The position numbers and the translations under genes are program-made. Shown in pieces: positions 21,597 to 30,536 of a stretch of 36,351 bases of DNA. Origin of the DNA: Candidatus Nomurabacteria bacterium (GTDB taxonomy: Bacteria; Patescibacteriota; Minisyncoccia; Phycocordibacterales; UBA9973); assembly GCA_943356675.1 (NCBI GenBank), contig CALRFQ010000008.1:1-36351 (forward strand), given 5' to 3'. The notes beneath the pieces are model-generated. The model made no database searches. It was given only the letters and a program-made list of their open reading frames with translations, and was not told the DNA's origin. The stretch's first letter is position 1, and the number at the start of each line of letters is the position of its first letter.

Positions 21597-21959
21597 TTAA
21601 CAAGGGTTAACTGGTGTAGGAACACAAGGAATATCAGTCTTCTGTAATTGAACATTACTGATACCAAGTGTATTCTGGATCATAAATACGATACCCCAGA
21701 AAGCCAGGATGATGAATAGACCGATAAGACCGTTGATGATCTTTCCGCGTGCACCCTTCTTTGCTTCTTCATCATTTGATACAGTGTACTGTATAACTCC
21801 CCAGATAAAGTAAACAACTGCAAGAGTGATAAGTATAGGAATGATTGTTCCTAGGATAACATTCACGATTGCAAGAACATTAAATAAACTCTGTGTAGCA
21901 GCGAATGCAGCCAATGGGAACATTCCTACCACAGCACTAAACGAAATAATTTTCTTCAT
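21597..21959 (-). CDS. VirB2-like type IV secretion pilin-family protein (copy 2)
   Basis: 120 residues. A signal peptide (about 1-20, ending AFA/ATQ) is followed by two TM helices around 32-55 and 75-100 with the linking motif SNDEEAKKGARGKIINGLIGL, then a C-terminal tail with two cysteines (IPCVPTPVNPC). It belongs to the same family as 21273, 22074 and 24354. A separate extended -10 in the 114-base gap upstream (22040-22048) could give this pair its own expression level. Confidence 0.8.
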   Translation of the reverse strand: MKKIISFSAVVGMFPLAAFAATQSLFNVLAIVNVILGTIIPILITLAVVYFIWGVIQYTVSNDEEAKKGARGKIINGLIGLFIILAFWGIVFMIQNTLGISNVQLQKTDIPCVPTPVNPC

Positions 21960-22039
21960 ATTATTTAGTATGTAAAATTAATTAACTTATAATAAATTTG
22001 TCTAATTTTGCGACCGCAAGTTAAGACAGTTACTCATAT

Positions 22040-22048
22040 ATTATAGCA
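22040..22048 (-). promoter_or_regulatory. Internal extended -10 promoter in the pilin operon
   Basis: Minus-strand TGC-TATAAT, about 80 bases before the ATG of pilin copy 2. The leader contains the palindrome TTGCG-GT-CGCAA. Confidence 0.5.
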
Positions 22049-22073
22049 TATTTTACTCAATTAAACGCAACTA

Positions 22074-22475
22074 TTATTGATTTGATAGCTGTGGAATAAG
22101 ATTTGAGATACCAAATGTATTTGTAAGCACTGCCACAAGACCCCATACAGATATAATTACGAAAAGTCCTACAAGGCCCCAAATCACATACGACTTACCC
22201 TGCTTGCGAGCTTCTTCATTATTGGGATTAATAAACATTTGTATTACCCCCCAAATAAAACCAATCATAGCAATTGTAATAAGAAGTGAGACTATATTTG
22301 TTCTCAGAATACAAGAAAAGAAGTTGAATAAATCACCAATACTATTTTGAATACTAGAATTACTACAAACACCATTTGTGACTGTGCCCGGAGTAGCTGT
22401 AGCACCAAACGCAATACTAGGGGCAATAAGTGCTAATAAAACTGAAACTCTATTAATGTAATTTTTTATTTTCAT
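22074..22475 (-). CDS. VirB2-like type IV secretion pilin-family protein (copy 3)
   Basis: 133 residues with a signal peptide (about 1-24), an extracytoplasmic stretch with two cysteines (C37 and C55), and two TM helices (about 58-80 and 100-122) joined by NPNNEEARKQGKSYVIWGLVGL. It is the closest in pattern to copies 1 and 2. It lies 15 bases downstream of the large Ig-repeat gene on the same strand. The VirB2/TrbC class forms the shaft of conjugative pili; whether these build a true pilus here is not known. Confidence 0.8.
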   Translation of the reverse strand: MKIKNYINRVSVLLALIAPSIAFGATATPGTVTNGVCSNSSIQNSIGDLFNFFSCILRTNIVSLLITIAMIGFIWGVIQMFINPNNEEARKQGKSYVIWGLVGLFVIISVWGLVAVLTNTFGISNLIPQLSNQ

Positions 22476-22490
22476 ATAATTTAATTATTA

Positions 22491-24332
22491 TTAAACTCCC
22501 TTACTAATCTCCGATACGGTTCCTGCTATAGCATTCGCAAGCACAAAGCATCCAAGAAGTAATGCCGCGCCTATCACAGTGTACAGAAGTGCATTCTTTG
22601 CTTTTGAAATTTCCTCAGGATTACCCATAGCTTTCACAAAAAGGAATCCGCAGTAAATAATTGCGAGCACAACAATAGGAACTCCGATCATAAGAACTAT
22701 CGACAATAATTTGGCAATGAATGATGGTATATCTGGATAATTCCCACCTAGAGGATTTTCAATTTTTGCATCTATCTCATTTGGTGTTCCACCAGCTTTT
22801 GGAGTTCCACCAGGATTTGGTGTTCCACCCGAGTTTGGAGTTCCACCAGGTGTTGTTCCTGAGCTATTGCCAGTACCACCAGGTGTTGTACCTGAGCTAT
22901 TCCCTGTACTACCTGTCGTCACACTAAACGATGGCACATTTAAGGTATTTGATGTATTCGAACCTGATTTCACTCGAATTGTACAATTGCTATAAGTAGT
23001 ACCTACTGTAAGCGTACCAAATTTAATTGCATTTACTCCAACTGTAGCGTTTGTATAATTAGAATCTTGAACACAAGATCCTCCATACAGTATATCTCCA
23101 GCAACTGTGGTATTGAAACTATATTCGGGAGTTTTGTTTGTAGTTGGATTTGGAGTAATCGGTGATACTTGAGTAATAACTGGAGTTGAAGTAGGTACAA
23201 CACTGAAATTACTAATTTTTAACGCTACTGAGTTTGTATGTGAGGTACTACCCTTAACAACAATATTGCAATCATTATAATTTATTCCACTATATCCTGG
23301 AGAGAGTGGCTGAGGTGGTGTAGCATTCGTACCAAGAGTGATAGTAGTATTGGTATCTTTGAGAATTGTCTTTGTACTTGATCCACATGAGCCCGTGTAG
23401 GTAATGTCGCCAGCTTCAGTAGATTTGAATGTATAATCTGGAGTAGTGTCATTTGTAGAAGATGGAGTCACTGCTGTCACCTCTGTAAGTGTAGGTCCTG
23501 CCGTTGAAGAAATAGCGAAAGAACTTACTAGAAGTGGCCATGAATCTGGGTACACACCATTGGGATCAGTCACAGTAATAGTACAGTCACCATAAGTAGC
23601 TGGTGGTAATGTGCCAAAAGTATCAAATGTAATAGTATTACTCCCTGGTATCACTGTATGACTTATGCTTGAGCTACATGAACCTCCGTATGTAATATTA
23701 CCAGCCTTTGTGGACTTGAATATATATGTAGGATTTGTATTTGTAGTAGGATTTGGGACAGCAGTAATCTGTGTAAGTATCGGCTTTATTGTCGAAGCTG
23801 TGTAAGTGAACAATTTAAATTGATCAGACTTGTAATATATCTTACTCGATGTGTCTGTAACAATAACTTGCACTAGATTACCTGGAGACGAATCAGTCGG
23901 AATATTTATGTACCAATCTTCCGAACTAGAATCCGGTGGAGGCACAAGTAGTGTAACAGTTGTAGTATTTGAGAGATTTATAGTCTTATCTACATAAGGA
24001 TTAGTTGTAGTTCCTGAATCATATAATCCCACCTTAAGTGAGTTAGCTGTTCCAGTAAGTCCACTTAAATCCACGATAGGCTTAATGACCATATAGTCCT
24101 TCTGGCCATTACCTGGGCGAGGAGTATTCACAGTCTTCACATACGAAGTTCCTACAGAAGTATTGTCCACATCCACAATACCACCTGCGCCATTTGAAAA
24201 TGTGCCACTTGTAGCGTTTACACTCTGTGAGAAGTAAATTGTGAAAACCATCGCGAGTGACATCGACAATACAAATGCGTGCTTGATAAGAAATCTAACT
24301 ATTGGATGCTTTTCTGTAGATATTTTATTCAT
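22491..24332 (-). CDS. Ig-repeat surface adhesin with pilin-like C-terminal domain
   Basis: 613 residues. Signal sequence (about 15-40); a beta-rich domain (45-175); three homologous Ig-like repeats of about 95 residues (about 178-465), each opening with T-x-V/I-x-P-x-x-T/S-x-x-x-T-P-x-Y-x-F and each with a paired cysteine (GGSC/YGDC, TGSC/YNDC, GGSC/YSNC) suited to a disulfide. A low-complexity linker rich in GGTPN/SSGTTPGG units follows (about 475-520, DNA near 22783-22905), and a C-terminal region with two TM helices (about 535-560 and 580-605) joined by AMGNPEEISKAKNAL. That last part has the layout of the neighbouring pilin-family proteins, suggesting an adhesin fused to a pilin-like anchor or subunit. 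Ligand unknown. Confidence 0.75.
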   Translation of the reverse strand: MNKISTEKHPIVRFLIKHAFVLSMSLAMVFTIYFSQSVNATSGTFSNGAGGIVDVDNTSVGTSYVKTVNTPRPGNGQKDYMVIKPIVDLSGLTGTANSLKVGLYDSGTTTNPYVDKTINLSNTTTVTLLVPPPDSSSEDWYINIPTDSSPGNLVQVIVTDTSSKIYYKSDQFKLFTYTASTIKPILTQITAVPNPTTNTNPTYIFKSTKAGNITYGGSCSSSISHTVIPGSNTITFDTFGTLPPATYGDCTITVTDPNGVYPDSWPLLVSSFAISSTAGPTLTEVTAVTPSSTNDTTPDYTFKSTEAGDITYTGSCGSSTKTILKDTNTTITLGTNATPPQPLSPGYSGINYNDCNIVVKGSTSHTNSVALKISNFSVVPTSTPVITQVSPITPNPTTNKTPEYSFNTTVAGDILYGGSCVQDSNYTNATVGVNAIKFGTLTVGTTYSNCTIRVKSGSNTSNTLNVPSFSVTTGSTGNSSGTTPGGTGNSSGTTPGGTPNSGGTPNPGGTPKAGGTPNEIDAKIENPLGGNYPDIPSFIAKLLSIVLMIGVPIVVLAIIYCGFLFVKAMGNPEEISKAKNALLYTVIGAALLLGCFVLANAIAGTVSEISKGV

Positions 24333-24353
24333 ATATTTATTAACTTATAATTA

Positions 24354-24764
24354 TTAATCTCTTAAAAATGTATTACCTGTGAAGCCAAGCTCTTTCACTA
24401 TCGTATGAATCACCAGCCAAGCAGCAAGTGCTATGAGGTAACCTTTTATCATAGTCATTATCATCTTCTTAGCATTAGTCATCGCCTCTTCATTACCACC
24501 AGAGGTAAGGAGCTTAAATCCAGCATAGCAGAATATGACGGCTGCAATAGGAGAAGCTATGTAGAAAAGCAAGAAAGAAATCACAATATTTGCAAGATTA
24601 ATTAATTGATTGAAATCACATGGATTCTCATACTCTCCTGCTGCGTTTAGAGCTCCAGTGTTACATTTAGGTACTAATCCACCGCCAGTAGTATAAGCAT
24701 ACGTCATATAAAGTGGTGTGGAGATAATTAGGAACGCGAATATTGATATAATTATTTTTCTCAT
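24354..24764 (-). CDS. VirB2-like type IV secretion pilin-family protein (copy 4)
   Basis: 136 residues. A signal peptide (about 1-24) is followed by a loop with two cysteines (KCNTGAL...NPCDFNQL) and two TM helices (about 58-82 and 100-120) joined by SGGNEEAMTNAKKMIMTMIKG. The layout is that of the other pilin-family proteins but the sequence is more divergent. Its start overlaps the stop of the solute-binding protein gene (ATGA), so the two are translationally coupled. Confidence 0.75.
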   Translation of the reverse strand: MRKIIISIFAFLIISTPLYMTYAYTTGGGLVPKCNTGALNAAGEYENPCDFNQLINLANIVISFLLFYIASPIAAVIFCYAGFKLLTSGGNEEAMTNAKKMIMTMIKGYLIALAAWLVIHTIVKELGFTGNTFLRD

Positions 24765-26065
24765 AAAGCTTTTGGAAGGAGTGCACGAAGCTGGTCGTCA
24801 GCCTTAGACACTGAATCATTTAACTGTAATTTATTTGATAATATGTTACTAATAAGCTCACTAAATATTCTATCTGTATTTATACTGCTTGGATCTAGCC
24901 AAGAACGCACAACGATAGCGGATTTGAAGAATGAATATAAGTATGGATCTTCCGGTAGTGTCATGAGTAGTGTGCGAAGTGCGGGTGGGAGTGAAAGTGT
25001 GGCGGCTATAGCCTTAGCATTGTCAGGAGCAGTAAGAATTCCTAGTACACCGAAAGCTGTAGTAGTATTTGCGGATTTACTACTTATTGCTATTCCATAT
25101 ATCTTACCATAAGTGCGTATTGTAGAAGTACCACGAGTCTGAGGCACACTAGCCACATCGAAGCTTAAGTTTGGATTTACTCCTTCTATACTGAAAAGTT
25201 CGCTTGATCTACCTAAGTAGAAAGCGAGCTTCCCTCCCGTAAACATATCTGTGGAATTTAGCAAACCACGGTTCCAAGAGTATGCACTGTCGCCTGCATT
25301 TGAGAATGATGTGTAGTATGCAATAACTGACTCAATTGGAGGTTTCGGTAATCCAAAATTTTCTTTAAGATTTGAGCTGAGCACATCTACATTTCTTGTG
25401 ACTATAGGATTTCCACCTTGTATAAGAAGGAGTGAGAGTATATCTTTTGCATGGTTTATATTTTCAAAAGTACCTAGTGCGATTGTACTCTGAAGTATTG
25501 TCCCATCATTCTTTTTCTTTGTGAGCTTGTCTACGAGTGGAAAGACTTCATCCCAATACGCAGGTGGTGTTACTATACCTTCATTCGCAAGGAGAGTTTT
25601 ATTATAATAAAGCACTAAAGGATCGACAACAATAGGAAGTGCCACCACACCATCCTTGGTGAGATAGATATCTGCTCCATCTATAAATGTATCTCTGAAA
25701 AGCTTCTCTGGATAGCTAGCATAGGGCATTGTATATATGAAGCCCTTATTCTTCACAATCATATCTTCAGAAACGAAGAACATATCAGGACCAGTGTTTG
25801 ATGCGAAAGCTTCTATAAGCATTTGTTGGTATTCTGCTTCTGGTTTCTGTGTGTAATTCACGATAAGTGTACGACTGTTTAAAGGGTCTAAAACTTTTGC
25901 CATTTGTGAAGATGGAAAAGTCCCCCATATTGTGACCTTACCTTGAGGCAGAGTTGATGAACCCGATGATTTACCTATTGGTAATATTCCAGAAAATATC
26001 ATCACAGCAAAAACAAAAAACGCTACGAATATACCTAAAAATATTGTTTGAAAATTAGCCTTCAT
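24761..26065 (-). CDS. Family 1 extracellular solute-binding protein
   Basis: 434 residues. An N-terminal TM helix or signal (about 8-28) has no lipobox cysteine, so the protein is probably tethered by the helix. The mature part fits sugar-binding family 1: KVTIWGTFP opening strand, GPDMFFVSEDMIV, VALPIVVDPLVLYYNKTLLANEGI (the classic hinge motif) and AFYLGRSSEL. No permease or ATPase partner is adjacent; the downstream neighbour is a pilin gene overlapping by four bases. It may feed a distant transporter or act as a surface receptor. The 5' end overlaps the upstream methyltransferase by 11 bases. Confidence 0.85.
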   Translation of the reverse strand: MKANFQTIFLGIFVAFFVFAVMIFSGILPIGKSSGSSTLPQGKVTIWGTFPSSQMAKVLDPLNSRTLIVNYTQKPEAEYQQMLIEAFASNTGPDMFFVSEDMIVKNKGFIYTMPYASYPEKLFRDTFIDGADIYLTKDGVVALPIVVDPLVLYYNKTLLANEGIVTPPAYWDEVFPLVDKLTKKKNDGTILQSTIALGTFENINHAKDILSLLLIQGGNPIVTRNVDVLSSNLKENFGLPKPPIESVIAYYTSFSNAGDSAYSWNRGLLNSTDMFTGGKLAFYLGRSSELFSIEGVNPNLSFDVASVPQTRGTSTIRTYGKIYGIAISSKSANTTTAFGVLGILTAPDNAKAIAATLSLPPALRTLLMTLPEDPYLYSFFKSAIVVRSWLDPSSINTDRIFSELISNILSNKLQLNDSVSKADDQLRALLPKAL

Positions 26066-26582
26066 ATTTAAATATTATACCATAATGATGGTCACCTGCC
26101 ATAATCTCTTCCACAGGTTTCATCTTATGCTTTTCGAAAAGTGCATAAGTCTGACCTTCAGAATGAACCAAATCTTTATGTGGACCCATCCCGCTCCAAG
26201 AATCACTCCAATCAACGACTAGAACTTTTCCACCGGGCTTCAAAATTCTTTTCACTTCTACAATACATGCATCCTTATTATCAATTTGAAAAAGCACATT
26301 TGAAAGTATGCAAGCGTCTATCACAGAATCGGCAATCTTTGTGCCTGCTTCCCTCTCCACGTCACCCCAGATTGTACGAATATTATTCAATCGAAGCTTT
26401 TTCGCTTCAGAATCAAGAATACTCAGCATTTCTTTCTGTACATCTACAGCATAAAGCACTCCGTCGCCTATTATTTCTGAAGCGGCAATAGCGTAAGCAC
26501 CAGAGCCTGAGCCAATGTCCGCGACATTCATTCCATGAGTAAGTCTAAATTGTGCAATATTTTTATTAGGATTTGAGAACAT
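26055..26582 (-). CDS. UbiE-like class I methyltransferase
   Basis: 175 residues with SAM motif I VADIGSGSGAYAIAASEIIG at about 20-39, the acidic YAVDVQKEML, GDVE, and EVKRILKPGGKVLVVDW (motif III). This is the pattern of small UbiE/ArsM-like methyltransferases; the substrate is unknown. It is the first gene of the pilin/solute-binding operon. TATAAT lies exactly six bases before its ATG, fitting the leaderless geometry. Its role in a surface operon is not obvious from sequence. Confidence 0.75.
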   Translation of the reverse strand: MFSNPNKNIAQFRLTHGMNVADIGSGSGAYAIAASEIIGDGVLYAVDVQKEMLSILDSEAKKLRLNNIRTIWGDVEREAGTKIADSVIDACILSNVLFQIDNKDACIVEVKRILKPGGKVLVVDWSDSWSGMGPHKDLVHSEGQTYALFEKHKMKPVEEIMAGDHHYGIIFKYEG

Positions 26583-26588
26583 ATATAA

Positions 26589-26594
26589 ATTATA
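26589..26594 (-). promoter_or_regulatory. -10 box of the methyltransferase/pilin operon
   Basis: Minus-strand TATAAT, six bases (TTATAT) before the ATG at 26582. Confidence 0.55.
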
Positions 26595-26611
26595 TCACAA
26601 ATAAAATAAAA

Positions 26612-26633
26612 AGAACGAAATTTCTTTCGTTCT
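26612..26633 (-). terminator. Terminator of the gyrA operon
   Basis: AGAACGAAA-GAAA-TTTCGTTCT followed on the minus strand by TTTTATTTTA. Confidence 0.8.
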
Positions 26634-26647
26634 CTTCATTTAACATT

Positions 26648-29095
26648 TTACAAACAAGTAATAGATGCGATTGAGTCGCCTGGGCGAAGCTTCATAATGT
26701 GCACACCCTGAGTTTGTCTTCCTGAAGTTGGGATTGATGCGAGACCCACACGGATCACCTGACCTTTTTGTGACACTGCTATGATTTCTGATTCATCACC
26801 CACAATCTTCGCTACGATGAGCTTCCCTGTCTTTGGAGTTACTTTAGCGGTTTTAATACCAGAACCTCCACGCTTCTGAGTTTTGTATTCAGTCACCTTA
26901 GTTTTCTTTCCAAGTCCGTTTGAGCCCATCACTAGGAATGATTGCGAATCATCACCCTTTGCAATACGATCCACTCCGATAATTGAATCACCCTTTCCGA
27001 GCTTCATAGCGCGTACGCCTCCTGCAGCACGGCCCATCTCGCGCACATCAGCCTCTTTAAAGCGGATTGATTGACCAAGTGTTGTCGCAAGCATTACATC
27101 GTCGCCCTTTGTGATTGGAAGTACAGATGCTAGGTCGTCGCCCTTGTCTAGCTTGATTGCGATAAGTCCTGAACGGCGTACATCTTTGAAGCTCTCTGCT
27201 GCTACTTTCTTCACCACACCGAGTGATGTGACCAGGAGCAAGCTCTCGACAGTCTTCTTTGTCTCTTTTGAAATCGGAAGGATTGAAGTCACCTTTTCAT
27301 TATCTTCAAGTGAAATAAAGTTCATTATTGATTTACCTTTTGTAGCTCTTTTACCTTCTGGAATATCATACATCTTGATCTGGTAAGCCTTTCCAAGATT
27401 TGTGAAGAATAGTAAATCGCTATGAGTGTTTGCAGAGATAAACATTGTAACGAAGTCCTCTTCCTTTGGTTCGATATCTATCACACCCACACCTCCTCGC
27501 TTTTGTGTGCGGTATTCAGATGGATCAGTGCGCTTCACATATCCACCCTTTGTGTATACAAGTACTGATTCTTTTTCTGGAATTAAATCTTCTTCATTTA
27601 TTGCCTTCACACCACCCTTGATTATTCTTGTGCGGCGTTCGTCATTGTATTTCTCCTTAATAGCTTCAAGCTCTGCTCCAATGAGCGCAAGCATTTTCTT
27701 TGGACTTGCAAGGAGTGCTTCAAGCTCTTTGATAAGTGCTTGTTTCTCAGCGAGTTCTAGCTCTACATTCTTTCTTTCAAGACCTGCAAGTTTCTGAAGT
27801 TTCATTTCCAAGATAGCTGTAGCCTGAAGTTCTGAGAACTTAAACTCTTTCATCAAGTTTAGCTTCGCTATCTGTGTGTCTTTCGAAGCACGGATTACAG
27901 AAATAACTTTGTCGATATGGTCGAGTGCTTTCTTAAGTCCGAGGAGGATATGCTCACGATCTTTTGCTTTTCTTAAGTCGAATTCTGTACGGCGCTTCAC
28001 TACCACTTGGCGGTGTGAGATGAAAAGTGAAAGAATACTCTTTAGTGATAGTGTCTGAGGCACTCCGTCTACAAGAGCGACTAAGTTGAAGTTGAAAGAT
28101 TGCTCAAGCTGTGTGTGCTTGTAAATATAGTTGAGAACTTTCTGAGGATGCACTCCACTCTTAAGGTCGATAGCAATACGAATATCTTTCGCAGATTCAT
28201 CGCGTAGTCCCTTAATACCTTCGAGTTTCTTTTCTTGTACGAGTGATGCGATAGATTCGATAAGCGCAGATTTGTTCACGCGGTATGGAATAGAAGTAAT
28301 GATAATTTGAAATACTCCATTCTTCTGTTCGTTTATCTCAGCTTCACCACGAGTTACTATACCTCCTCGGCCCGTAGAATACGCGTGAAGAATATCTGCT
28401 TGGCCATAAATAAGTCCTCCCATTGGAAAGTCAGGACCCTTGATATGCTGAAGTAAATCCTCTGTAGTTGCATCTGGCTCCTTTATAAGGTGGAGTGTCG
28501 CATCGATACATTCACCAAGATGATGTGGTGGGATGTTTGTAGCCATACCCACAGCGATACCGAGAGTACCATTGAGTAGTAAGCTTGGGACGGATGTAGG
28601 AAGCACTGTAGGCTCCTTGCGAGTCTGATCGTAGTTCGGACGGAAATCCACAGTGTCTTTCTCAAGATCACGAAGTAGATCGCCTGAAATTTTAGACATT
28701 TTTGCTTCCGTATAACGCATCGCAGCTGCTCCGTCTCCATCAATAGAGCCGAAGTTACCTTGGCCGAATATAAGTGGATAACGGTAAGAGAAATCCTGCG
28801 CCATGTTTACCATAGAGTCATACACAGCTACATCGCCGTGTGGGTGGTACTTTCCGAGCACATCTCCGACTACCGCAGCAGATTTACGGAAACGTGAAGT
28901 ATAGTTGAGCCCCATCTCATGCATAGCGTAGAGAATTCTTCGGTGCACAGGCTTGAGCCCATCGCGCACATCAGGAAGCGCACGATCAGTGATCACACTC
29001 ATCGCGTAGTCGATGAAAGATTCTTTCATCTCTTTTGAAATATTTACAGAAATTACATCTTCTCTTTTAATTGGTTCTTCTATTTCTTTCGGCAT
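26648..29095 (-). CDS. gyrA: DNA gyrase subunit A
   Basis: 815 residues. The breakage-reunion domain starts near residue 30 ([27 protein letters not shown]). The catalytic tyrosine is Y128 in AAMRYTEAK. The C-terminal beta-pinwheel has six repeat blades; QKRGGVG and QKRGGSG resemble the GyrA box QRRGGKG needed for DNA wrapping. The quinolone-determining segment reads [11 protein letters not shown]: the position of E. coli Ser83 is valine while Asp87 is kept. It heads a transcript behind a small membrane protein gene one base upstream. GyrB is not in the window. Confidence 0.95.
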   Translation of the reverse strand: MPKEIEEPIKREDVISVNISKEMKESFIDYAMSVITDRALPDVRDGLKPVHRRILYAMHEMGLNYTSRFRKSAAVVGDVLGKYHPHGDVAVYDSMVNMAQDFSYRYPLIFGQGNFGSIDGDGAAAMRYTEAKMSKISGDLLRDLEKDTVDFRPNYDQTRKEPTVLPTSVPSLLLNGTLGIAVGMATNIPPHHLGECIDATLHLIKEPDATTEDLLQHIKGPDFPMGGLIYGQADILHAYSTGRGGIVTRGEAEINEQKNGVFQIIITSIPYRVNKSALIESIASLVQEKKLEGIKGLRDESAKDIRIAIDLKSGVHPQKVLNYIYKHTQLEQSFNFNLVALVDGVPQTLSLKSILSLFISHRQVVVKRRTEFDLRKAKDREHILLGLKKALDHIDKVISVIRASKDTQIAKLNLMKEFKFSELQATAILEMKLQKLAGLERKNVELELAEKQALIKELEALLASPKKMLALIGAELEAIKEKYNDERRTRIIKGGVKAINEEDLIPEKESVLVYTKGGYVKRTDPSEYRTQKRGGVGVIDIEPKEEDFVTMFISANTHSDLLFFTNLGKAYQIKMYDIPEGKRATKGKSIMNFISLEDNEKVTSILPISKETKKTVESLLLVTSLGVVKKVAAESFKDVRRSGLIAIKLDKGDDLASVLPITKGDDVMLATTLGQSIRFKEADVREMGRAAGGVRAMKLGKGDSIIGVDRIAKGDDSQSFLVMGSNGLGKKTKVTEYKTQKRGGSGIKTAKVTPKTGKLIVAKIVGDESEIIAVSQKGQVIRVGLASIPTSGRQTQGVHIMKLRPGDSIASITCL

Positions 29096-29096
29096 A

Positions 29097-29423
29097 TTAT
29101 TGTTCTATTGGTATTAAATCTATAACTTTATCTGGTGTATCTTTTTTCTCTACTGTTTGTTCTGGTAACACATCTGATTTTATAGCACTAGCAGAAAGAC
29201 CTTGGTATGTATTTTTAATCTGAGTTTTAAAAAGTGTGAAAGGTTTAACATCTTCTTTTGTTTTGTTCGAAACTTCACCGCCACCGAAATGACTACCCAA
29301 ACTAAGTGCCCATACACCCCCGACTATCACCATACATATAGTAAGTGTGCCTGCTAGAACCTGACGACGGACATTTTCTGGCTTATCACGCAATTTAAGA
29401 ATGTAATTTATAAATTTCTGCAT
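29097..29423 (-). CDS. Small single-TM protein of unknown function
   Basis: 108 residues: a basic cytoplasmic N-terminus, one TM helix (about 24-44) and an extracytoplasmic tail of about 60 residues rich in lysine, threonine and valine, with no cysteines or known motif. It lies three bases after the MBL-fold gene and one base before gyrA, so it shares their transcript. Such short anchored proteins are common in CPR genomes; I cannot assign a family. Confidence 0.6.
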   Translation of the reverse strand: MQKFINYILKLRDKPENVRRQVLAGTLTICMVIVGGVWALSLGSHFGGGEVSNKTKEDVKPFTLFKTQIKNTYQGLSASAIKSDVLPEQTVEKKDTPDKVIDLIPIEQ

Positions 29424-29426
29424 ATA

Positions 29427-30047
29427 TTATGATTGTAACACAATAATCTCTCCTTCTCTACCTACAAGCTCTTTAGCTTTTATTGTAAGTTTATCCATAG
29501 GCTTCACACTTTCTTGGCCACCTTCCTTAAGAAAAGCCTTCAAACTCTTATCATCGAAATCCATAGGAATAATAACCTTGGCATCAAGTGTAGTCGCGAG
29601 TTTGTACGCCTCTGCTGGGCTTATAGTACCCGCTCCACCTACTGGGATAAATACTATATCTGGCGAATCAATCTGACCTCGGGCTTCTGCAGAGAGTGTG
29701 CCGTTTGAAATAGGACCCAGAACGCAAAGTGATATTCCTTCTATAGAGAGTGAATATATAGTATTGATAAATTTCTTTCCATCTATTTCTGTATCTGTCA
29801 TTATCCCTTTGATAAATATTCCTTGCACTTCATAGTCACCAGGTCCGGAAATCTCAAGAGGTGTAGTCTCTCCGTGAGCCACCATTTCGAAGCCGTTGAA
29901 ATCTGGATGATTTGCAGAAGAAAGTGCTATGCGTGAACCGAAACGTGAGCCAGTAATTTTGGAATCCTTACTAATAGGATTGATCGCCATGACCAAATCC
30001 CCTTGCTGTATTTTGAAAAATTCTTTTCCGAGGTATGTGATAATCAT
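29427..30047 (-). CDS. Metallo-beta-lactamase-fold protein, metal site lost
   Basis: 206 residues. The opening MIITYLGKEFFKIQQGD, the central GPGDYEVQGIFIKG and the late VFIPVGGAGTISPAEAYKLA...KVIIPMDF follow the small MBL-fold family (UlaG-like, Lactamase_B_3). The HxHxDH metal motif is reduced to SSANHPDFNG, and the final histidine position (PMHY in relatives) is Asp. A functional binuclear metal site therefore looks impossible, suggesting a binding or structural role. TATAAT sits seven bases before ATG; the gene leads a three-gene transcript ending with gyrA. Confidence 0.75.
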   Translation of the reverse strand: MIITYLGKEFFKIQQGDLVMAINPISKDSKITGSRFGSRIALSSANHPDFNGFEMVAHGETTPLEISGPGDYEVQGIFIKGIMTDTEIDGKKFINTIYSLSIEGISLCVLGPISNGTLSAEARGQIDSPDIVFIPVGGAGTISPAEAYKLATTLDAKVIIPMDFDDKSLKAFLKEGGQESVKPMDKLTIKAKELVGREGEIIVLQS

Positions 30048-30054
30048 AGTCGCT

Positions 30055-30060
30055 ATTATA
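30055..30060 (-). promoter_or_regulatory. -10 box of the MBL-gyrA operon
   Basis: Minus-strand TATAAT, seven bases before the ATG at 30047. Confidence 0.5.
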
Positions 30061-30083
30061 TCAAACTTTAAGAAATAAAAAAA

Positions 30084-30109
30084 GCCTACTGTTTTTTACG
30101 CAGTAGGGC
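30084..30109 (-). terminator. Terminator of the 66-residue gene
   Basis: GCCCTACTG / CAGTAGGC stem with a nine-base loop, followed on the minus strand by seven T. Confidence 0.85.
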
Positions 30110-30130
30110 AATTTCCGTTGTCTAAACTAT

Positions 30131-30331
30131 TTAATCTTTTTTATGGCTAAAAATTTCAATCTCTGCCTCTTGGAACTCTTCATTCAAGATTTTTACTTCT
30201 CTTGTGATAAGCTCAAGGGCAACTTCTTCTGAAATCTCATGGTGCATAATCATCTTTTCTGTAGTTTTTTCTAAAATAAGATAATCTTGCAAATGTTCTT
30301 TCAATTCCGGATTTAAAATATTTAGTCCCAT
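30131..30331 (-). CDS. Short acidic helical protein, hypothetical
   Basis: 66 residues, acidic and almost entirely alpha-helical (LKEHLQDYLILEKTTEKMIM, then EEVALELITREVKILNEEF). No TM helix, cysteine or recognised motif. It has its own terminator behind it and TATAAT about 25 bases before the ATG, which supports a real monocistronic gene. It is divergent from rpsA, separated by the structured rpsA leader. Confidence 0.55.
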   Translation of the reverse strand: MGLNILNPELKEHLQDYLILEKTTEKMIMHHEISEEVALELITREVKILNEEFQEAEIEIFSHKKD

Positions 30332-30419
30332 AATATTTAAAAAATTAATTTAATATATTATACACCTAAACAGAATAATAGTCAATCTAGTAAAATCCTT
30401 ATAAATATGGTATCTTATG

Positions 30420-30531
30420 TGAGTTATAAGCCCGATTGGTGGATAACCCTTATTTTATATAGTTTTCTATATAGGAAAGACCCATTATCGTGCCGCTAGT
30501 TACGCATTGACGTAACAAGAGCGGTTTTTTT
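30420..30531 (+). promoter_or_regulatory. Structured leader ending in a terminator just before rpsA
   Basis: The 200-base gap before rpsA carries hairpin CTTAT-GTGAGTT-ATAAG, a GATAA...TTATC helix enclosing TATAG-TTTT-CTATA, and then a strong intrinsic terminator. The terminator is CCGCT-GTTACG/CGTAAC-AGCGG (30493-30524) plus seven T, ending five bases before the rpsA ATG. This is the layout of an attenuated or autoregulated ribosomal-protein leader; I cannot match it to a named leader class. No anti-terminator pairing was found by eye. Confidence 0.6.
30493..30531 (+). terminator. Attenuator-type terminator upstream of rpsA
   Basis: Eleven base pairs with a small internal loop, six-base loop CATTGA, T7 tail; the rpsA ATG is at 30537. 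Confidence 0.8.
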
Positions 30532-30536
30532 AATTT

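Noticed and set aside
10068-24763. UGA recoded as glycine or tryptophan
   Set aside because: Two genes end properly at TGA, and tRNA-Trp has anticodon CCA; no TGA is needed inside a conserved gene.
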